Shown in pieces: positions 7,045 to 11,426 of a stretch of 11,426 bases of DNA; position 1 is the first letter of the stretch, and each line of letters begins with the position of its first letter. Source of the stretch: an uncultured Coriobacteriaceae bacterium (GTDB taxonomy: Bacteria; Actinomycetota; Coriobacteriia; Coriobacteriales; Atopobiaceae); NCBI GenBank assembly GCA_902772085.1, contig CACXZL010000026.1:1-11426 (forward strand), given 5' to 3'. The notes below the pieces were generated by a model that was not told where the DNA came from, searched no databases, and was given only the letters and a program-made list of their open reading frames with translations. The position numbers and the translations under genes were made by a program.

Positions 7045-7069
7045 GTGCATGCGCATTGGCCATACGTAA

Positions 7070-7972
7070 TCACTTCATATGGGCTCTCGGATGAGCGCTC
7101 ATATACTCCCATCTGATGTGCGTACGGTCAACATGCGAGTATATTTGAGTCGTCGCGATGTTTGCGTGGCCAAGTAACTCTTGCACAACGCGCAAGTCAG
7201 CACCGCCCTCCACCAAATGGGTCGCAAAGCTGTGCCTGAGTGTATGGGGGTGCAGTCTCTCGATACCCACCATACGACCATACCTCTCACAAATGGCGTG
7301 CACCGCCTGGCGCGTAAGCCTTCCCCCACGTTGGTTGAGGAAAACGGCATGGGTAGGGAGATGCCCCCTCTGCAACTGCGGTCTCCATGTATCCATATAC
7401 TCGCGCATGACGATTCCCGCTGCCCCGAGAACGGGCACCACGCGTTCCTTCGACCCCTTCCCCAAGACACGCAGGAGGCCTTCGTCCAAAAACACCTCCG
7501 CGCAGTCAAGTCCGCAGAGCTCAGACACGCGAAGTCCGCATCCATACAGCACTTCAAGAATGGTTCGATCGCGCTGGGCGGGTGGCGTGCACGCAAAGGG
7601 CTGCTCCATCAATATCCGCGCTTGCTCTATCGAAAGAACTTGCGGCAGCTTCTGAGGACTTTGCGGCATAGGAACCCCCAGGGTAGGGTTCTTGTCTTCC
7701 AAACCCTCTTCGACCATAAACGAGTGCATGCCCCGTACGGCAGAAAGTGCCCTATCGGCAGTCGACGCCGCATAGTCGAGCTCGGCAAATGACGCCACAA
7801 ACGCTTCTACATCCGATCGTTCGACGGCACCTACGGATTCCTTACCACGTTCAGACAAAAAGCGCTTATACCGCACGAGATCGCGTCGATATGACTCGAC
7901 GGTGTTTTGTGCGCAGCCACGTTCCACGTAGAGACACGTCAGGAACTCATCACAAGCTTCCTCCACGTTCAT
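7070..7972 (-). CDS. xerD: Site-specific tyrosine recombinase, XerC/XerD family
   Basis: Xer recombinases resolve chromosome dimers at dif sites before division. The 300-residue product has the N-terminal SAM-like core-binding domain (about 1-90, with VERGCAQNTVESYRRDL at 16-32) and the catalytic domain. The catalytic set is complete: R148 (GCGLRVSEL), K172 (GKGSKER), H243 and R246 (HPHTLRHSF), H269 (LLGHAN) and the nucleophile Y278 (TTQIYSHV). Length matches XerC and XerD; telling them apart needs a tree, and a genome with one Xer would use it alone. The frame is open to 8005, but the ATG at 7970-7972 lies one base after the recN stop and gives the usual Xer N-terminus. No strong ribosome site is present, so coupling to recN is likely. 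No attachment site, insertion or phage gene is near, which favours the housekeeping enzyme over a mobile-element integrase. Confidence 0.92.
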   Translation of the reverse strand: MNVEEACDEFLTCLYVERGCAQNTVESYRRDLVRYKRFLSERGKESVGAVERSDVEAFVASFAELDYAASTADRALSAVRGMHSFMVEEGLEDKNPTLGVPMPQSPQKLPQVLSIEQARILMEQPFACTPPAQRDRTILEVLYGCGLRVSELCGLDCAEVFLDEGLLRVLGKGSKERVVPVLGAAGIVMREYMDTWRPQLQRGHLPTHAVFLNQRGGRLTRQAVHAICERYGRMVGIERLHPHTLRHSFATHLVEGGADLRVVQELLGHANIATTQIYSHVDRTHIRWEYMSAHPRAHMK

Positions 7973-7973
7973 G

Positions 7974-9611
7974 CTAGTCAGCGGCCTGTAGCATGTCGCG
8001 CGCATGGGCTAAAGACATCTCGCTTGCATCGCCAGAAAGCATGCGTGCGATCTCCGCCACGCGTTTTTCGCCCTCAAGCGGCACGATAACGGTCTGTGGT
8101 ATCCCATCCTCAGAAAACTCATCCGATTTGCGCACCAGATAATGGCGAGAGCCACGAACCGCAACCTGTGCGAGGTGGGTAACCACAATGACTTGATGCG
8201 TAGCAGCGAGGCGCGCGAGCACACTTGCAAGCGCCACAGCAGTCGCACCGCCCACGCCGGCATCCACCTCATCAAACACGAGCGTCTCAGTGGCATCGGC
8301 TTCCCCAAGCACGACCTTGCAGGCCAGCATAACTCGGCTCACCTCGCCACCCGAGGCGATACGTCGCAAAGGGCGCGCCGTAAGCCCAGCAGCCGGTCGA
8401 TACGTCAACTCAACCTTGCTAGGGCCAGCAGTCGTCCATTGCGCTCGTGGGAGTGGTTCAAACGACACATCAAGCTGAGCGGTACCCATTTCGAGAAACG
8501 CCATCTGATCACTCACGAGTTTTGCAAACCGAGGTGCGGCCTTCCTGCGCGCAGCATCCAAGGCATCGGCGGCAACTCGCAACGCCGACTCCGCTGCTTC
8601 GGCTTGCTTTTTTGCACGAGAGAGAAGCTCTCCGCCGTTCTGGGCGGCACTTACGAGCTCTGCCGCCTGCCTGCGTCGAGCAAACACATCTTCCATGTGC
8701 GGGCCATAGCTTCTCATCAAGCCGCGTAGTTGCGCCATACGTGATTGCATCTCGCTAAGCGCCTCTGCGTCAAAATCCATGGAGTCACGATAATCTCTCA
8801 GTTCAGAGGCCACGTCCTCGATATCTATCACGGCGCTTTCAAGTGCCTTTGCGTACTTGTGAAGCCCTTTGTCATAGCGCTGGCCATCACGAAGCTCGTC
8901 AAGGGCCTCCGACAAAAGATCAAGCACCCCATCCTCACCGCTCAGCGCCTCTCGTGCCCCCGCAGCTGCACGCAGCAATGCTTCGGCATGCTCGGCACGC
9001 GGAAGCGTGGCCTCGAGTTCCTCCAGTTCGCCTTCCGTTGGACTCACCTCGTCTATGCGCGAGAGCACAAAGTTCGCCTCGTCAAGACGTTCTGCGGCAG
9101 ACCGGCACATCTCTCGGACACGCAACAATTCCTTCGATGCTTTCGCGGCATTTCTGAGCGCCACTCGATAAGCCTCCAGTGACGGCGAGACTTCCTCGCC
9201 TGCCCATGAGTCAAGAAGCTCCACATGGCTCGACTGGTTGAGCAAACGCTGATGCTCGTGCTGGCCACAGAGATCTATGCTGCGACCCACGCCCTCGGCA
9301 AGCTCCCTCACAGAGGCCATTCTGCCATCGATGGACACGCGCCCCCTGCCATCTTTGCTCACCCTTCGCCGAACCACAACACCGTCCGGATCTTGCCCGT
9401 CCGAAAAAAGGCGGCCCTCGACCACGAGTGCATCTGCTCCCTCGCGCACCGCCCCCACGTCTGCACGCTCGCCCATCAGAAGCTTCACTGACGACAAGAG
9501 CGCACTCTTTCCTGCACCAGTCTCGCCCGTAAGCACGGTAAGACCCGCTGCGGGATGTATGGTTGCGTCGTGAATCAAGGCGACGTCGCGCACGTGGAGC
9601 TCGTCGATCAT
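7974..9611 (-). CDS. recN: DNA repair protein RecN, SMC-like ATPase
   Basis: RecN is an SMC-like ATPase that acts early at DNA double-strand breaks and is a classic SOS gene in several bacteria. The 545-residue protein is close to the 553 of E. coli. The ATPase halves are split as expected: Walker A GETGAGKS (29-36) and Q-loop LCGQHEHQRL (114-123) at the N-terminus; signature ASGGEVSR (about 419-426), Walker B LVFDEVDAGVGG (444-455) and VVTHLAQVA (about 476-484) at the C-terminus. The middle (about 150-380) is alanine-, glutamate- and leucine-rich and fits a short coiled coil with a hinge. The start ATG overlaps the nadK stop as ATGA. The stop is one base from the xerD start. Its promoter is presumably the one before nadK, which carries a LexA-like box. 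Confidence 0.97.
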   Translation of the reverse strand: MIDELHVRDVALIHDATIHPAAGLTVLTGETGAGKSALLSSVKLLMGERADVGAVREGADALVVEGRLFSDGQDPDGVVVRRRVSKDGRGRVSIDGRMASVRELAEGVGRSIDLCGQHEHQRLLNQSSHVELLDSWAGEEVSPSLEAYRVALRNAAKASKELLRVREMCRSAAERLDEANFVLSRIDEVSPTEGELEELEATLPRAEHAEALLRAAAGAREALSGEDGVLDLLSEALDELRDGQRYDKGLHKYAKALESAVIDIEDVASELRDYRDSMDFDAEALSEMQSRMAQLRGLMRSYGPHMEDVFARRRQAAELVSAAQNGGELLSRAKKQAEAAESALRVAADALDAARRKAAPRFAKLVSDQMAFLEMGTAQLDVSFEPLPRAQWTTAGPSKVELTYRPAAGLTARPLRRIASGGEVSRVMLACKVVLGEADATETLVFDEVDAGVGGATAVALASVLARLAATHQVIVVTHLAQVAVRGSRHYLVRKSDEFSEDGIPQTVIVPLEGEKRVAEIARMLSGDASEMSLAHARDMLQAAD

Positions 9612-10465
9612 CGGTTGCCCGCCTTTCCATAAAACACGCGGGAGACAGACTCGTAGAACCCTTGCGCGCTGTAGTCGAGCAACATTATGTCTCCCTCGCC
9701 ACGTCTGCAGCTCGCATGCGAGAGGCGCAGCCCCTCGCCAACGCGTTGCCCATCTGAAAACACGCAGGTCTCCACGGGCCGCTCCGGATCCACCGTCACC
9801 TCCACGACATCAGATGGCGCCGTGAGAAACGCCCGTGCCATGATGGTATGCGGCGCAAGGGGCACGCATACCATGCCACCAAACTCAGGAGTGACGATAG
9901 GGCCTCCAGCAGCCAAGGCATAACCAGTTGAACCCGTTGCAGTCGATACAATAAACCCATCACCGCGCAAGTGATCGATGTGATTGCCGGAAACGCTCAC
10001 TTCAAACGATAGAACATCCCCCAGCGCACCGCGAGTGATGGCCAGGTCGTTGAGCGCCATGCAACGCCTGGTCTGCATACCACCATCCGACAAGACAAAC
10101 TCCGCCTCAATCTCGAGCGTGGCTCTGCGCGATACATGCAAGTCTCCTGCAAGCGCATCACATACCGTGCCAAAGAGGTCCTCTGGACCCGCACAGGTGA
10201 GAAAGCCCAAATGACCATAGGATATTCCCACGATGGGCACTCCGCTATATCCCACCGTACGCGCCGCACGCAAGAGCGTACCATCGCCTCCCAGGGAGAT
10301 GGCAAGGTCAAATTCCTCGGGATTGAAGTGCTCCATCGTTGCTATGCGATTGTCTGGAACCCATGAGACCTCGATTCCCTCTGACTCCAGCCATGCCTGC
10401 AGCTTGGAAGAGTCCTCGATGGCATCTGGCCTCATATAGTTGGGAACGATAAGAATCTTTGTCAT
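9608..10465 (-). CDS. nadK: NAD kinase
   Basis: NAD kinase phosphorylates NAD to NADP with ATP or polyphosphate, in the cytoplasm. From the chosen start the protein is 285 residues, normal for bacteria. It has the catalytic GGDG motif in SLGGDGTLLRAAR (58-70, D61), the second domain motif ND (N139, D140, the variant with Asp of the usual Asn-Glu pair), and the nucleotide-binding run GDGFIVSTATGSTGYALAAGGP (168-189). The frame is open to 10558, but the extra 31 residues are not family-like. The ATG at 10463-10465 begins MTKILIVPN, as expected, and has an AGGGA site 6 bases upstream. It heads the operon with recN (4-bp overlap) and xerD. A promoter and a possible LexA site lie in the 45 bases before it. 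Confidence 0.95.
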   Translation of the reverse strand: MTKILIVPNYMRPDAIEDSSKLQAWLESEGIEVSWVPDNRIATMEHFNPEEFDLAISLGGDGTLLRAARTVGYSGVPIVGISYGHLGFLTCAGPEDLFGTVCDALAGDLHVSRRATLEIEAEFVLSDGGMQTRRCMALNDLAITRGALGDVLSFEVSVSGNHIDHLRGDGFIVSTATGSTGYALAAGGPIVTPEFGGMVCVPLAPHTIMARAFLTAPSDVVEVTVDPERPVETCVFSDGQRVGEGLRLSHASCRRGEGDIMLLDYSAQGFYESVSRVFYGKAGNR

Positions 10466-10486
10466 ATGCCGTCCCTTGCAATCGTT

Positions 10487-10502
10487 TCGGACACATGTTC
10501 TA
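10487..10502 (-). promoter_or_regulatory. Candidate LexA (SOS) box at the nadK-recN-xerD promoter
   Basis: The minus strand reads TAGAACATGTGTCCGA. Against the LexA site of actinobacteria (TCGAAC, four bases, GTTCGA) it matches 10 of 12 fixed positions, and the imperfect dyad is kept. It begins at the last base of the -10 and would cover the transcription start. recN is an SOS gene in many bacteria, which adds weight. Binding is inferred, not shown. Confidence 0.45.
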
Positions 10503-10510
10503 GTATAGCA
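10502..10510 (-). promoter_or_regulatory. Extended -10 promoter of the nadK-recN-xerD operon
   Basis: The minus strand reads TGCTATACT: TATACT (10502-10507) with a TG one base upstream, a good extended -10. The 17-base position for a -35 holds GAGCCG, which does not resemble TTGACA, as is common for extended -10 promoters. Start of transcription would be near 10495, giving a leader of about 30 bases. Confidence 0.55.
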
Positions 10511-10560
10511 CATGCCAAATGATGCGGCTCCATCATGATCCTCGTCCGTCCAACTCACCG

Positions 10561-10568
10561 CACGAGGA
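10561..10568. repeat. Flanking direct repeat, left copy (target site duplication)
   Basis: CACGAGGA. It is repeated exactly at 10692-10699. The two copies abut the ends of the inverted-repeat element and do not extend by a further matching base on either side, as expected for a duplication made on insertion. Confidence 0.65.
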
Positions 10569-10691
10569 GTTACAGTTCATATCCCTGGCCTCCTGCGCCA
10601 GCCAGCAAGCGGCTCCGCACTCGCTTCGCTCGCTCACTGCGCAAGTCGCTACTTGCTGGCATAAGCAGGGGCCAGGGATATGAACTGCAAC
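10569..10691. mobile_element. MITE-like element, 123 bp, with 22-bp terminal inverted repeats
   Basis: The ends are 22-base inverted repeats (10569-10590 and 10670-10691) that differ at one position, starting GTTACAGTTC at the left and GTTGCAGTTC at the right. The symmetry continues inward: after a one-base bulge CCTGC pairs (10592-10596 with 10665-10669), then four unpaired bases, then GCCAGCAAG (10601-10609) pairs with CTTGCTGGC (10652-10660). The centre (10610-10651) is rich in CGCT and CGAG-like units. The element is flanked by 8-bp direct repeats. It has no open reading frame that could encode a transposase, so it would have been moved by an enzyme from elsewhere. It sits 5 bases after the tlyA stop. 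As RNA it would fold into one long hairpin, so it may also serve as a transcript end, although no T run follows on the minus strand. Confidence 0.65.
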
Positions 10692-10699
10692 CACGAGGA
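10692..10699. repeat. Flanking direct repeat, right copy (target site duplication)
   Basis: CACGAGGA, identical to 10561-10568. It lies between the element and the tlyA stop codon (10705-10707). Confidence 0.65.
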
Positions 10700-10704
10700 T
10701 AAGG

Positions 10705-11426
10705 CTATCTCTTTCTAGTGCCGAGCAGCAAGAACTCCTCGTTGCCCTTTTTTCCTCGAATGGGCGAGGTACAGCTTCCTTCTATGGTAAAGCCACTCTC
10801 TTGCATACCTCGTGCCACACGCTCAAGCGCCGCCCTGCGTACCAACGGGTCCTGCACAACGCCGCCCTCGCCTACGTCTTCGCGTGCGGCTTCAAACTGT
10901 GGCTTCACCAGCGTGAGAAACTTTCCCCCATCCTTCAAGAGCGCACACACGCCAGGGAGTATGGTAAGGACCGATGTGAACGACACATCACATACGGCAA
11001 GCTCCACCGGTCGCGCAAGCGGGTGTGACGGCACATCTAGGATATTTGTCCGCTCCAAAAGCGTCACGCGGGGATCTTGACGTAAGGACCAGTCGAACTG
11101 CGCATATCCTACGTCTACCGACAAGACCGACGCGGCACCCCTACGCAGAAGACAGTCAGTAAACCCTCCAGTGGAGCAGCCCACGTCCATACAGTGTAAG
11201 CCTGCCACTTCAATGCCAAACTCGTCCAATCCGTGCGCAAGCTTGATGCCCCCACGGCTCACATACGGTACCCTGCCCTTCACGTGGAGCGGCATGCCTG
11301 GTTTCACCTGCTCGCCAGCACTCGTAAGTCTGCGGTCTGTCGTGCTTACCTCACCTGCAAGCACAGCGCGCAGGGCATCCTCCTTTGAGGAGAACAAACC
11401 CTGCGCGACTAGCTCTTCGTCCAAAC
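10705..11426 (-). CDS. tlyA: TlyA family rRNA (cytidine-2'-O)-methyltransferase, 5' end outside the window
   Basis: TlyA methylates the 2'-O of cytidines in 16S and 23S rRNA (C1409 and C1920 in mycobacteria); the name hemolysin is historical. About 239 residues are visible. An N-terminal S4 RNA-binding domain (about 1-60) is followed by an FtsJ-like Rossmann fold. Seen are YVSRGGIKLAHGL, the SAM motif DVGCSTGGFTDCLL, SVDVGYAQFDW, CDVSFTS, LVKPQFE and the end pattern KGNEEFLLL. The K-D-K-E tetrad of FtsJ enzymes fits K in GGIKL, D in MDVGCS, K in VKPQF and E in NEEF. The frame is open to the window edge; the TTG at 11422-11424 most likely encodes the leucine of the usual RLDxxLV start, so only a few residues are missing. 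The association tlyA-nadK-recN also occurs in mycobacteria. The gene ends 5 bases before the flanking repeat of the MITE-like element. Confidence 0.93.
   Translation of the reverse strand, partial: LDEELVAQGLFSSKEDALRAVLAGEVSTTDRRLTSAGEQVKPGMPLHVKGRVPYVSRGGIKLAHGLDEFGIEVAGLHCMDVGCSTGGFTDCLLRRGAASVLSVDVGYAQFDWSLRQDPRVTLLERTNILDVPSHPLARPVELAVCDVSFTSVLTILPGVCALLKDGGKFLTLVKPQFEAAREDVGEGGVVQDPLVRRAALERVARGMQESGFTIEGSCTSPIRGKKGNEEFLLLGTRKR

Larger units (their letters stand above)
6674..7069. other. 396-bp intergenic region between xerD and mraZ
   Basis: I see no gene here on either strand. It holds, from the xerD side: a block of overlapping palindromes (6989-7044), a stretch without clear signals, a likely intrinsic terminator (6899-6927), a C-rich tract on the plus strand that contains three 12-bp repeats (6802-6837), an extended -10 (6797-6805), and a leader with two inverted repeats (6692-6788) ending at the mraZ ribosome site. 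Short open frames on the plus strand across this region lack ribosome sites and family motifs. Confidence 0.8.

Noticed and set aside
7973..8005. N-terminal extension of xerD by 11 residues into recN
   Set aside because: No ribosome site precedes 8005, and the ATG at 7972, one base after the recN stop, gives the usual Xer N-terminus.
10466..10558. N-terminal extension of nadK by 31 residues
   Set aside because: The extension covers the extended -10 and the LexA-like box, is not family-like, and the ATG at 10465 has its own ribosome site.
10569..10691. The long palindrome read only as an intrinsic terminator of tlyA, or as a CRISPR-type repeat
   Set aside because: No T run follows on the minus strand, there is only one unit, and the exact 8-bp flanking duplication fits an inserted element better. 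A secondary role as a transcript end remains possible.
11422..11424. TTG as the true start of tlyA
   Set aside because: Only two bases lie beyond it, so no ribosome site can be seen, and in the family this position is the Leu of RLDxxLV; the gene most likely starts outside the window.

Overview
The window is a bacterial chromosome segment in which every gene I can support reads on the minus strand. Gene content, moderately high GC, good Shine-Dalgarno sites and the order tlyA-nadK-recN-xerD running into a division and cell wall (dcw) cluster suggest an actinobacterium. A Coriobacteriia member (Olsenella/Atopobium type) is my best guess. That placement is inference from gene order and protein style; no marker gene in the window proves it.

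Layout in the direction of transcription (high to low coordinates). (1) 10705-11426: tlyA, an rRNA 2'-O-methyltransferase of the hemolysin-A family, with its 5' end beyond the window. (2) 10466-10704: an intergenic region holding a 123-bp element with 22-bp terminal inverted repeats and an exact 8-bp flanking duplication (MITE-like), then an extended -10 promoter overlapped by a LexA-like box. (3) 10465-7070: a tightly packed operon of nadK (NAD kinase), recN (SMC-like repair ATPase) and xerD (tyrosine recombinase), joined by a 4-bp overlap and a 1-bp gap. (4) 6674-7069: a 396-bp intergenic region with overlapping palindromes, a likely terminator, three 12-bp direct repeats that look like a MraZ operator, an extended -10, and a leader with a long inverted repeat. 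(5) 6673-1: the dcw cluster mraZ-rsmH-ftsL-ftsI-murF-mraY-murD, with murD running off the window.

The first operon makes NADP and supports DNA break repair and chromosome dimer resolution. A possible LexA site at its promoter would tie nadK and xerD to the DNA damage response through recN. The dcw genes make the cytoplasmic and lipid-linked peptidoglycan precursors (MurF, MraY, MurD) and the septal synthase with its partner (FtsI, FtsL). MraZ is the expected regulator of the cluster.

Most genes are ordinary. The points that stand out are the MITE-like element after tlyA, the LexA-like site before nadK-recN, the absence of murE from its usual place between ftsI and murF, and a MurF in which the normally invariant His-Asn motif is replaced.
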